Source: Priapulus caudatus
Taxonomy: Eukaryota > Priapulida > Priapulimorpha > Priapulimorphida > Priapulidae
Length of the DNA: 23,456 bases
Reading direction: 5' to 3'
NCBI RefSeq assembly: GCF_000485595.1
Contig: NW_014577068.1
Coordinates: 784,208 to 807,663, forward strand
Made by a program: the position numbers and the translations under genes
Shown: piece after piece, positions 1 through 8,252 of the stretch
Layout: each line of letters begins with the position of its first letter
How positions within the stretch are numbered: the stretch's first letter is position 1
Notes under the pieces: generated by a model
What the model was told of the DNA's origin: nothing
The model's input: the letters and a program-made list of their open reading frames with translations, nothing else
The model's database searches: none

Positions 1-8
1 CAAACGCT

Positions 9-10
9 AC

Positions 11-72
<62 letters not shown>
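9..72. repeat. (AC)n microsatellite
   Basis: Almost uninterrupted AC dinucleotides, with one extra A near 28-31. Only a simple repeat is visible here. Confidence 0.97.
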
Positions 73-74
<2 letters not shown>

Positions 75-574
75 TACTACACGCCTGTACACTTCAGACG
101 TGAAGTTTGAAATGTGTAATAATACTTAGGCTGTCAGCCCCCTGCGTTCACATGTAGTCTCGAAAATAAATTTAGTTTGTGCTTGATTTATTTTCTAGCA
201 AGCATAGCATTCTTATATTAGTGCGGGATAATACGTGTTTGTCCGTGTTAATATAAGTGGCAACCAAAAGCACATGCTACCTGGCTCAAGGTTTTACAAA
301 GTTCATATCCATTATCATTATATGCGACGTCGATACAAACCGCCAACATCAACTATATAATAATGCTAAACCTCAATTCAGGCGCTTGTCTAATCGCTGT
401 CATTTGGGTGTTTTCAGGAAAGATTTATTTCATTCATAGACCATAATACAGTAACTAAGGAAATTCGCTGCTGAATAGGCTTGACTTGATAGTGAATAGG
501 TAGACAGCAAATTATGAGATATGCATGTTAGAAATGCACGACAATCTAGCACACAATGCCGCTAGAGCAGCTTT
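73..574. other. Anonymous intergenic DNA
   Basis: About 500 bp of mixed-composition DNA. The only open frame of note (about 60 codons near 257-439) shows no protein family resemblance. I see no RNA gene, promoter or repeat structure. Confidence 0.6.
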
Positions 575-624
575 AACACACGCACGCATGCAGACACGCG
601 CGCATATATATATATATATATAAA
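575..624. repeat. CA/CG-rich then (TA)n tract at the retrotransposon target site
   Basis: A CA/CG-rich stretch passes into (TA)n at about 604-621, followed by TAAA. The retrotransposon starts at 625. The matching TAAA and further AT-rich repeat lie directly after its right end, so the element inserted inside an AT-rich microsatellite. Confidence 0.9.
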
Positions 625-650
625 TGTAGCGGTCAAGGGTCTACCGAGAT

Positions 651-839
651 CACGTGATCCGCGTCCTAAGGTGATTCAAGTATAACGGGTAGGGATTCAC
701 CTCCGTCACGTGACCCGCGTCCTAAGGTGATTCAAGTATAACGGGTAGGGATTCACCTCCGTCCCGTGACCTGCGTCCTAAGGTGATTCAAATATAACGG
801 GTAGAGATGCACCTCCGTCACGTGACCTGCGTTGCCGAG
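651..839 (+). promoter_or_regulatory. U3 tandem repeat: three 56-bp units plus partial, each starting at an E-box
   Basis: Units start at 651, 707 and 763, and a partial fourth starts at 819. The start of each unit is CACGTG, except the third, which reads CCCGTG. Another CACGTG lies at 894-899, just before the TATA box. The 3' LTR carries one full unit (8909-8964) plus the partial. CACGTG is the consensus for bHLH-zip factors such as the MYC/MAX/USF group in animals. Enhancer function is inferred from position upstream of TATA and from repetition. Confidence 0.8.
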
Positions 840-910
840 ATGTTAAGGTGACCCGAATCCCTGGATCTTACAAGGATGGTAACGTGGGGTAGCCACGTGA
901 CCATTATGGG

Positions 911-916
911 TATATA
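911..916 (+). promoter_or_regulatory. TATA box of 5' LTR
   Basis: TATATA lies downstream of the CACGTG cluster and upstream of the polyadenylation signal, and is conserved as TATATAA in the 3' LTR. It probably sets the U3/R boundary a few tens of bases downstream. Confidence 0.65.
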
Positions 917-1194
917 GCTGCTGCTCCTCGCAGTTAGGGTGTGCACTGGTTTGTCTCGCCATCTGCTCCATGGTACACAACGCGAGGCTTATCAACAAGT
1001 GGTAAGATGTACGTTCACGTTTCATTTCCCGACTCACCCTCTGCCTTGCTGACGGCTTGACCGTCCCTGCACGCAGGCACGTTGAGATCTCGGGCCGTAT
1101 GATTTGATATTGTATATGCTGTGCTTACTGTTTCTGGGCATTCAGCCCAAGTTTGTGTGGCGTATATAGCTACCGGCCGGTCGGTCGGTATGCT

Positions 1195-1200
1195 AATAAA
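1195..1200 (+). promoter_or_regulatory. AATAAA polyadenylation signal in 5' LTR
   Basis: AATAAA followed by AGCACCGGCG is conserved between both LTRs, in the position expected of the LTR polyadenylation signal. Confidence 0.65.
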
Positions 1201-1320
1201 AGCACCGGCGTTCCCGGTTTGAATATCAAACTTGGTGTCGTAGTCTCTGTCATTACTCGTGTCCGCGTGTGGATCCATGATCGAACCTGTGGCGCACATT
1301 GACTGGCTCAAACGTCACAG

Positions 1321-1337
1321 TGGTGCTGTGACCAGGA
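1321..1337 (+). promoter_or_regulatory. Primer-binding site (PBS)
   Basis: TGGTGCTGTGACCAGGA starts one base after the 5' LTR. The leading TGG pairs with a tRNA CCA end, and the complement reads as a plausible tRNA 3' end finishing ...CACAGCACCA. From memory it is closest to some eukaryotic serine or histidine tRNA ends, with mismatches to both. The primer species is therefore not assigned. Confidence 0.75.
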
Positions 1338-1447
1338 TCCACGCAAAGAGCGAGCAGGAGAACAGCCCAGGTGCTGGTTTCCTGCTGGATTCCAGGCAGC
1401 AGTAACCTCACTCCCGACAGGGTCGTGTTGGCTTGTGCCCTAGGCAA

Positions 1448-1867
1448 ATGCTGCTCGCTACCAAGTCCGGGCCAGTGGGCGGGCGAGGGGCTGGTGCCAC
1501 TCGCCGGCACCCGGCTGTGGCTGGAGGGGCTGCAAAGACATCTAATGCTGCAGTGGCTGAGTGTACGCCCGCCGCCACTGCGCCAAAACGTCCTGCACCT
1601 TAATAGACACGTCGCAGTGTCCCCTTTCCGACGAGGGATGATGTCCTTGGCCTCTTCTTGCCCGTAGATTGTTCTACCCGGCAGAAGATAAGTGCCAAGG
1701 CCCTTCAAGTCCCGGCGGTAAGCCGGGCACGTCGGAATTGGGATGGCGGAGTAGCGGCGGGATTAGGGCTGGTGGATGCATCGCCTAATCATCGTGTGGG
1801 AGACCAGCCGAAAATCATGGGTTTCCCGGTCGTGAGCGGCGATGGTGAATGGTGTCTCCCCTTTTGA
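1448..1867 (+). pseudogene. gag: Probable gag N-terminal remnant
   Basis: An ATG at 1448 opens a frame rich in Ala, Gly, Arg and Pro. It runs 51 codons to two adjacent stops (TAA TAG at 1601-1606), then stays open in the same frame to the stop ending at 1867. The position between the PBS and the capsid-like region, and the composition, fit a divergent basic Gag N-terminus. No domain is recognisable, so the assignment rests on location and the long shared frame. The reading frame changes before the capsid part at 2238, so at least one further lesion lies in 1868-2237. It could instead be untranslated leader. Confidence 0.4.
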
Positions 1868-2104
1868 ACCTGTCACAAGACGGCCGGACGTCCGTGGGTG
1901 TGGATGGTGGAAGGCTGAGTCGCTCGCCCACCCTGCCCCAGCACGTCTACCCCTTGGGCAAGTCTGACGGGTCAAGCAACGAATTGCCCTGACGAGGGGC
2001 GACGGGGCTATCAACTTGTCAACCCTGTCCTCTGGAATGGGCCGGAAATGTCCAAGTAGAGACGCGAAGGCCTGCTTGGGCATACCAGGCAGCAGGCCCC
2101 GATG

Positions 2105-2134
2105 AGAGAGGGCATACCGAGAGAGGGCATACCG
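2105..2134 (+). repeat. 15-bp perfect tandem duplication in gag region
   Basis: Unit AGAGAGGGCATACCG occurs twice head to tail (2105-2119, 2120-2134). The length is a multiple of three, so it would not shift a reading frame. Confidence 0.9.
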
Positions 2135-2237
2135 CACATTCTCTGGTCAAGGGGCAGAGCCATTAGATGCGTTCTTCTGGCATTTTGACGTCGTGGCACG
2201 TCACACTGGCTGGACTGCCGGCGATCGAGCCACATAG

Positions 2238-2998
2238 CTGGCTGGTTCTCTGGATTACCCGGCGTCTGCCGTTCTGTACGAATGCACTAATAAATCTTCC
2301 GAGAAAGAGATTCGCTGGGCGCTGACGGCTAGGCTGCAGCCTCCTAGCTCTGAACTCGACCGGCGTCTTCGTCTCGATAAGCGGATGAAACGGCCGACTG
2401 AGAGCTGGACTGAGTTTGCACGAGACTTGGAACAGCTGGTCGGTAGGGTTGAACTCGGACTCTCCCGGTTGGAATACAGCAGACGTGCACGCTGGCTGGT
2501 GCTCCGTGCGATTACGGGCGCTGCCCAGACGGACAGAGATGATGGCACTGCGGAGTGCGCGGCACGGGCCGCTGATGAATATGAGTCGATTACGAGGTCA
2601 AATCGAGGATCCGTCTCTCGTAAACCGGAAGCTCGTCCGGTAGCCACCGCACGGGCACCGATAGAGGATAATCTCCCTCAGCCTGGGAAAGAACAAACCC
2701 TATCTGAAGGCACAGTAATCAAGGCTTCAGAGTCCCAGCTGTTAGCTGTGGCTTTGAAGCAGATTAATACCCTATTACAGGCACTGATGGCGGGGGACGC
2801 TAAAGGCACACCGCACAGAGCCGCTGGAAAGAGTCAGCTGGGTCAGCGGGCAGACGGTAAGGCGGTGCAGTGTTACAACTGCCGCCGATGCGGGCATATC
2901 TTCCGTCACTGCCCTACCCGTACCGTTGAGGTGAAGTCAGAAGCTCTGCCATGCTCTCGCGAGAGGCCGCCACGCCGGTGGACCTGGTCGCGAAATTC
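2238..2998 (+). pseudogene. gag: Gag polyprotein fragment: capsid-like region and CCHC zinc knuckle
   Basis: A single frame is open from after the TAG at 2235-2237 to the nested element at about 2999 (about 250 codons). The first ~135 residues resemble the retrotransposon Gag capsid family. They have the LAGSLDYPASAVL pattern, then a charged stretch, then ESWTEFARDLEQLV, close to the family ExxxEFAxxLExLv pattern. A spacer rich in Ala, Arg and Gln follows. A retroviral-type zinc knuckle, CYNCRRCGHIFRHC (C-x2-C-x4-H-x4-C), is encoded at 2871-2912. The capsid part would form the particle and the knuckle would bind RNA. The N-terminus is out of frame or lost, and the 3' end is cut by the inverted-repeat insertion. 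Beyond about 2999 the open frame reads insertion sequence and stops in the CCCTAA motif. Confidence 0.85.
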
Positions 2999-3215
2999 TT
3001 TTTCCCACGCGAGTTCCGGAATACAGCCAATCAGCGCACTCCATTCCCTCGACTTCCTTGAAGCAACAATGAAAAATGAAACAAATGTCACCTTATCCCT
3101 AACCCTAACCCAATCCAAACCCTAACAGTAACTTTAAACCGACTCGCACGCTTATATACGCGTGGCATAGTACCAAACACTATCTATGGTGTATCCGGAA
3201 CTCACGTGGGAAAAA
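2999..3215. mobile_element. Nested ~217-bp MITE-like element with CCCTAA telomere-like motif
   Basis: Inverted termini at 2999-3020 and 3194-3215 (22 bp, one mismatch) read TTTTTCCCACG.GAGTTCCG inward. The match can be extended outward to 29 bp with two mismatches (2992, 3222). A palindromic AATT sits one base outside each end (2994-2997, 3217-3220), so target duplication and terminal repeat cannot be separated. The interior encodes no protein. It has CCCTAACCCTAACCC at 3097-3111 and another CCCTAAC at 3120-3126. It separates the gag zinc knuckle from the protease, where no such sequence is expected, so it is a secondary insertion. The superfamily is not determined. Confidence 0.75.
3097..3126 (+). 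repeat. Interstitial telomere-like CCCTAA repeats
   Basis: Two and a half CCCTAA units, then a divergent unit (AATCCAAA), then CCCTAAC. This is the complement of TTAGGG, the common metazoan telomere repeat. It lies in the middle of the inverted-repeat element, so it belongs to that element rather than to a chromosome end. Confidence 0.8.
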
Positions 3216-3222
3216 TAATTTC

Positions 3223-3813
3223 ACAACCCGGTCCTTGGATTAGGGCTCGGGAAACGAGTAGTGGCCAGCCCATGTGCACCACCGCATCCAGTACACAGTC
3301 GTTCCGGGCTGCGGCCTGCCCAGGTGACGAGCTGACGGCTCCAACCTCGGCCGCGAGCTGCCTGGCTGCTTTCGGTGAAACTCTGTGGTCAATGATTGAC
3401 TTCACAGTAGACACTGGCGCAGAAATTTCGTTACTGGATCAGGCATCCTACCTCTCGTTACCCCCGTGTAGGCCTGGCCTGCAGGAAACGGAAGCAATGT
3501 TGGCAGATGCTCAGGAAAATGATATCCCTACAGTGGGGGACTGTGCGCGGACCTGGCCACTCACGGTAGGCAGTATACCCACAACCTGCTTGTTGTGGAC
3601 TCGAGTCTTCGCCGAGGGTTGCTCGGACTGGATTTCATGCGTGACCGAGGGTGTCAGCTGGATGTGACCAGAGGGCATCTGACTATTTACAATGTCATGC
3701 ACGTGCTGCATGAGAAGAATGGGTTGCAGAGGCGGGTGCTGCAGGCAGTGTGCCGCACGGTACTTGCCCCGAACCACGGTGCTGTGGTAATGGGTGAATT
3801 TGCCAACGATCTC
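3223..3813 (+). pseudogene. pol: Retroelement aspartic protease (frameshifted)
   Basis: The active-site motif FTVDTGAEISLL is encoded with its Asp at 3410-3412, in one frame. The second conserved block, GLLGLDFM (family: hGxDh), is encoded around 3616-3640 in the next frame. The switch falls near 3540-3555, where coding similarity passes from one frame to the other. The enzyme would have dimerised and cut Gag and Gag-Pol in the particle. The N-terminal side abuts the nested element, so the original Gag/Pol junction (fusion or programmed frameshift) cannot be read. The second frame ends at a TAG at 3814-3816 and then reopens. Confidence 0.85.
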
Positions 3814-4249
3814 TAGCCCAGAGACATGCTAGCAGTGGCTGAACTCACGAAGAAGTTCCGGGAGAGTTACAGAGGAAGTGGAGCTCTTATTGCCCGATGT
3901 CTGGTGGACACCAGCGGGCATGACGTTCCCCTCTCTGTTGTCAACTCGAGGAACACGGAGCTGGTCATCAACCCTGGTACCGGACTAGCTTGGCTGGAAC
4001 CGGTCACGCAGGTTGCTCTGGCAGAAGTCCGAAATGACTCAAAAGTTGAGATTGAGAACAAACAGACTGAGGTCCCGGATCATCTTCAACCCCTGTTAAA
4101 CGGGGTGGATGAAGCTCTGATCTACAAACAAAGGATGGCTGTAGCAGAGACGATCTGTCAGTATGCCTCTTTGTTTACCGCTCCCAGTGTGAAGCGTGGT
4201 CATACTAGCCTCGTGCGGCATACTATTAATACGGGTACGCACTCCCCCC
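3814..4249 (+). pseudogene. pol: Pol spacer between protease and reverse transcriptase
   Basis: After the in-frame TAG (3814-3816) the same frame is open to 4281. It encodes the linker typical of Ty3/Gypsy pol, including NPGTGLAWLEPV, a DHLQPLL stretch, and VRHTINTGTHSP just before the RT start. Coding similarity then jumps by one base inside the C run 4244-4249, giving PPIKQAPR in the frame used by RT. No separate enzymatic domain is visible in the spacer. The premature stop plus the frameshift would prevent RT synthesis. Confidence 0.75.
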
Positions 4250-5045
4250 TATTAAGCAAGCCCCGAGAAGCTGTGCCTTGATGAAACGGGAGGTGATGAA
4301 TACGGAGGTCGGGAAAATGCTTCGTGATGGCATGATCCCTCCGAGCAGTAGCCCTTGGGCTTCCCCTGTCGTCTTAGTCACGAAGAAGGATGGCAGTACA
4401 CAGTTCTGTATAGACTATCGCTGCTTGAATGAGGGTACCATCAAGGATGCGTACCTCCTTCCAAGGATCGACGATGCGTTGGATTCCCTGGCTGGCGCCC
4501 AGTGGTTTTCCACAATCTATCTGACGAGCGGCTATTGGCAGGTTGAGATGGACACAAGGGATGCTCCCAAAACGGCGTTTAGTACCCGGCAGGGTCTATT
4601 TAACTTCATGGTCATGCCATTTGGGTTATGTAATAGCCCAGCAACCTTTGAGCGGTTGATGGAGCTGGTCCTTCAAGGATTGCAATGGACGGAGTGTTTG
4701 GTCTACTTCGATGATGTGATCATTTTCGGTCAGTCATTTGAGAAGGCGTTGGCCAACCTCCACCATGTGTTTGACCAATTGGCAAATGCCAGCTTGAAGC
4801 TCAAACCAACAAAGTGATCGCTATTCCGGAGAAGTGCCTCGTGTCTCGGACACGTTGTGACGGCCGATGGCGTACAGTGTGATCCAGAGAAGGTAAAAGT
4901 GGCAGGACAGTGGGAGGTGCCGCGATCTGTTGCGGACGTGCGGAGCTTCCTGGGATTCACTAATTACTATCGGCGATTTATCTCAGGCTTTGCTACTACA
5001 GCGCACCCACTGACGCAGCTTACCCGGAAAGGTGTCTGTTTTCGG
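4245..5045 (+). pseudogene. pol: Reverse transcriptase domain with lost catalytic Asp
   Basis: A clear Ty3/Gypsy RT: SSPWASPVVLVTKKDGS, then FCIDYRCLN, LLPRIDDALD, FSTIYLTSGYWQVEM, MPFGLCNSPATFERLM, YFDDVIIF (4704-4727), then after a stop GHVVTADGV and FLGFTNYYRRFI. RT copies element RNA into DNA. The polymerase motif A Asp, normally in FSTLDLxSGYWQ, is Tyr here (TAT at 4518-4520), which alone should abolish polymerisation. The motif C YFDD is intact. A TGA at 4815-4817 interrupts the domain in frame, at a position usually Cys in the family. The thumb/connection continues in the same frame to a TAG at 5046-5048. Confidence 0.95.
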
Positions 5046-5492
5046 TAGTCAGATGAATGTCAGGAGGCCTTTAATACTTTGAAACGGCAACTCACCTTTG
5101 CCCCAGTACTTGCCAAATTTATACTGGACACTGATGCCAGTGCGTCAATCATGGGCGCTGTTCTGTCTCAGGTCCAAGATGGAGATAAGAAGGTTATAGC
5201 CTATGCCAGTAAGACATTCTGTCAAACTCAGCGGCGGTATTGTACCACGAATCGTGAGTTGTTGGCTGTCGTAACGTTTGCCAAGCAGTTCCGTCACTAC
5301 CTGATTGGTCAGCCATTTCGAGTCCGAACAGATCACGCCTCCCTGACATGGCTTCTTAACTTCAAGGAGCCGGAAGGCATGGTGGCCCGGTGGATTGCGT
5401 ATTAAGGCATATTCGCCATGCGGATTGAGCACCGTCCTGGTAAATTGCATGCCAATGCAGATGGCTTATCCCGGCCGCCGGGATGTCGTACG
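5046..5492 (+). pseudogene. pol: RNase H domain
   Basis: In the RT frame after a TAG at 5046-5048, where the family usually has Trp, come AFNTLKRQLTFAPVLA and FILDTDAS (5121-5144), the start of RNase H. GAVLSQ, YASKTF, RRYCTTNRELLAVV (catalytic Glu region), FRVRTDHASLTWL (catalytic Asp) and RIEHRPGKLHANADGLSRPP follow. The stretch between APVLA and FILD is shorter than usual, which suggests a small in-frame deletion. A TAA at 5403-5405 breaks the domain. It would degrade the RNA strand during reverse transcription. Confidence 0.92.
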
Positions 5493-6465
5493 TGCAAACG
5501 GCAGGGTTGCCCGGATTGTCACAGAATCATACTGCTGTTCCAAGAGTTGGTTCCGACATACTCCCAGGGGTCTTCCATACTTCAGTTGGTGGCGCCCCCA
5601 ATCATCCGCCAGGAGTTGCTGGATGCTCTCCATGGTCGACGCATTGCGGCACACCTAGGCATTCGGAAAACGCTGTCCCGGATTCGGCAATGATTCACGT
5701 GGCCGGATATCCGCGACGTCCAACGTTGGTGTCGGCAGTGTGATACGTGCGCTAGGCGGAAAACCGGGCGACGTAAGCAGGCTAAGCTGCAGTAGCAGGC
5801 AGGTGGCACACCATGGGAAAAGCTCGCGGTCGATTTTCTCGGGCCCCTCCCGGTGACAGAAGCAGAAAATTGTTACATACTCGTGGCCTGTGATTATTTT
5901 ACCAAATGGGCAGAGGCGTACGCACTTCCTGACCAGACTGTACAGACTACGGCCAATTGCCTGGTCTCGCAACTGTTCACCCGGATTGGCTACCCACGGC
6001 AGCTCCATTCCGACCAGGGTCGCAATTTCGATTCCAATCTCTTTGCCGGAGTATGTACACTCCTGGGTATAGAAAAGACTCGGACCACCCTGTACCATTC
6101 ACAATCCGACGGGCTGGTTTAACGTTTCAACAGAACCTTGTTGGACATGTTGGCAAAGGTTGGGAGTGAGCAGAAAAATGACTGGGACCAACATCTTCCT
6201 TATGCCATGGCGGCCTACAGAGGTACAGCCCAAGAAAGTACGGGGGTGATCCCAAACCTCATGATGTTTGGTCGTAAGGTTAGCTTGCCGGTAGAACGCA
6301 TGTTTGACCGACTCCCAGGTCTGGACGTGCAGGATTGTTCTGCGAAATACGTTGAATGGGTGAGAATGGCTACCCGCGCCGCGCATCGGCGTGCCCGCGA
6401 AATACTTCTAAGGGGGGGCAGAAAGACAAAAACACAACTACGACAAGGCCGTCGTTTGTGCGCAT
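5493..6465 (+). pseudogene. pol: Integrase: HHCC finger and DDE core, catalytic Glu codon is a stop
   Basis: The same frame continues with a CxxC-containing linker (CKRQGCPDC) and then the HHCC zinc finger: LHGRRIAAHLG and WCRQCDTC, with a TGA between them at 5691-5693 and a TAG at 5793-5795. The catalytic core has Asp at 5892-5894 (ACDYFTKWAEAY) and Asp at 6012-6014 (HSDQGRNF). Exactly 35 codons later, where DDE integrases have Glu (family VERFNRT), the codon is TAA at 6120-6122. The reading frame continues with RFNRTLLDMLAKV. Coding similarity shifts frame in the G7 run 6412-6418. The enzyme would insert element DNA into the host genome. Confidence 0.95.
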
Positions 6466-7173
6466 TTGCCGCCTGGTACCTGGGTCTGGCAGTATTACAC
6501 CCCTGAAGCTGGAAAGCTTGGGAATCCATGGCAGGGTCCCCTCCTAGTGGTCCAAGAGCGTGGTACCTTACGCTGGATCCAGGCTGAGGAAAATGACGAA
6601 CCTTGTGTAGTCTCTATCAATGACCTGAAACCCTACCTTGGCGGAAACGCGCCCGCAGCTTGGTGCATCCCGGAGCTGGTCCCGGATAAAGCTACCTCTG
6701 TGGATCGCTTAGTAACCAAGAGGAAGAAGGATGGTGTTGGGGACATACCCGGCTCGGATAGGGTGAGCATTCACCTCGAAATATCTGATACCCGGGCGGA
6801 CATAGACATATTCGATACAGATGTGAGGATGGCAGATCTCGCAGCAGAACTCCCTGTGAAGGCTGATGTCAATGGCGGGTTGCCTGTAGCAACCGCCGAT
6901 GCGGCCTTAGCAGGCATCGAACCAGCGGAGAATTCAGTGGTGATCCCCTCTTTGCGTGATGCCGACCCTGAGCAGGTCTCGGACCCGGTCCGCAGAGCTC
7001 GGACAGGCGTGGCCCTATCTATGTTCCCCATGAGAGGCAGCCTGGGAAGCGTATGGCGTGTGGTCCACGTCATTTCGGTTTCCCGGGATGAACACGGGGT
7101 GTGTTGTCAGATTGCCTGCCACGGTTATTGGCAAATCTGTGCAGTCTGTGCCATTAATCACGTCAGACCGTGA
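6466..7173 (+). pseudogene. pol: Integrase C-terminus with GPY/F-like module and Pol tail
   Basis: In the frame after the G-run shift, PGTWVWQYYTPEAGKL, NPWQGPLLVVQERG and VVSINDLKPYLGG match the integrase C-terminal GPY/F module of Ty3/Gypsy elements. The usual Tyr or Phe after GP is Leu here. An acidic tail of about 170 residues without recognisable domain follows, ending at 7173. No chromodomain is visible. The module is thought to act in integrase multimerisation or target contact. The ATG-less open segment is a continuation of pol, not a separate gene. The coding frame can also be followed upstream of 6466 from about 6421 (HNYDKAVV), supporting the frameshift call. Confidence 0.88.
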
Positions 7174-7853
7174 ATAGTTCCCGCCATAACTATTAACGTT
7201 ATGCGGTCTGTATGCAATATACCGCACGCTAGGCGTAGCCGGGTGTCACGAGTTATTAGGTGAATTGGCCAGTTACAAGGAAGGGCGTTACCCTTTCATG
7301 AGCCTCGGCTGGTTACGTGTAGTAACCCCGGAAGCAGGCACATAAGGCAATTCTCATTCCCGTAAGTTGCACTCCACGGACGAGTCGGTCAGGTAGTCTT
7401 GTGTGTCAATCCTAGTGTCACTGTAAGACGGTAATTGCGACGTAATGCTTCGCGCACGTGAGACCGATTGAACACGGGCACGGGTGAGGGTCACACTTCT
7501 CCGTCGGTATACAACGCCAGTATACTGGGTAAAGGCAGGCCTGGAGCAATCCAACAGGTACGATGGATGTTCCATACGAGGATTATGGCGCGTAACTACC
7601 TTACCTCTGTCCGAATTGAAGCAGTGGCGCTCCTCCCGTGTGAGTAAGCGCTCTTCGATAGAGACGTCCGAAACCCTGACACCCCCTTGCCTGCGTGTGG
7701 GTTAGTTCGTGGCAGGGGTTGAGTGTTATCACTAACCTCCCACGTGGCAATTAGAGGTGTTGACTGATTGCATTAGCAGTGTATAGTGGTGACGTGGAGC
7801 ACACGCTCCAGGACCGCAAGGCACCCCTATACATATAGGCGCGGAGTGGGCTA
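7174..7853 (+). other. Retrotransposon 3' region, no recognisable coding
   Basis: It lies between the end of pol and the small ORF at 7854. Stops are frequent in all forward frames and I recognise no env, dUTPase or other accessory domain. It is probably 3' untranslated sequence of the element. Confidence 0.6.
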
Positions 7854-8252
7854 GTGGTGTGGTTGCTTTCATATACTCCCCTTTCCCAGAGTGGCGCAGC
7901 ATCAGAGCGCTCTGCTAGTGAATGGCGTGGGAGGAAGCGAAGGGCCACTGACGTAGGAGGCAGCGAAAGTCGCAGAGTCGCCGTCTCGCCCCTGGCATCT
8001 GCAGCAGGGAGGAGCAGCCACCACAGTCGGGACTGCTTTGCCGCAGATGCTGACATACGCGCATGGAGACTATCCCCGCATCTCGTGGGGCGGCAGCCTC
8101 GGCCCCGCATTGGACTGAGAATACAGACGTCAGCTGCTGCGGAGCTCCGCGTCGTGGAAAGCATGATGGAGACCCGATTGCTTGACGATACCCGCGACTT
8201 GGTAGCACTACGTGCCACCATACGGGAGAGAGCGCGTGCGGAGATTAGGTAG
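7854..8252 (+). CDS. Possible accessory ORF of the retrotransposon (132 codons), unknown function
   Basis: This is the longest forward ORF between pol and the polypurine tract. It starts at a GTG, not an ATG, so a real start is unclear. The product is rich in Arg, Ala and Ser. The last 35 residues (roughly AAELRVVESMMETRLL onward) are likely helical and charged. No transmembrane segment or signal peptide suggests an envelope protein. A longer antisense open frame (7751-8263) overlaps it, so the openness may only reflect GC-rich composition. The sense strand matches the element and fits an extra ORF better, but there is no homology support. Confidence 0.25.
   Translation: MVWLLSYTPLSQSGAASERSASEWRGRKRRATDVGGSESRRVAVSPLASAAGRSSHHSRDCFAADADIRAWRLSPHLVGRQPRPRIGLRIQTSAAAELRVVESMMETRLLDDTRDLVALRATIRERARAEIR

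Larger units (their letters stand above)
625..1319 (+). repeat. 5' LTR (695 bp)
   Basis: Begins TGT and ends ACA and matches 8883-9459. It is 118 bp longer than the 3' LTR, mainly because a 56-bp U3 unit occurs three times instead of once. A further 21 bp comes from an indel around 869-893; small indels in the other direction make up the balance. It contains CACGTG motifs, a TATATA box and an AATAAA signal, as expected for U3, R and U5. It would have promoted transcription of the element. Confidence 0.96.

Noticed and set aside
651-839. CRISPR-like array
   Set aside because: The 56-bp units are contiguous without spacers and lie in an LTR of a eukaryotic element.
1253-1708. 151-codon minus-strand frame over the LTR and leader
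   Set aside because: It is antisense to the retrotransposon leader and LTR, with no recognisable product; it looks like a shadow of GC-rich sequence.
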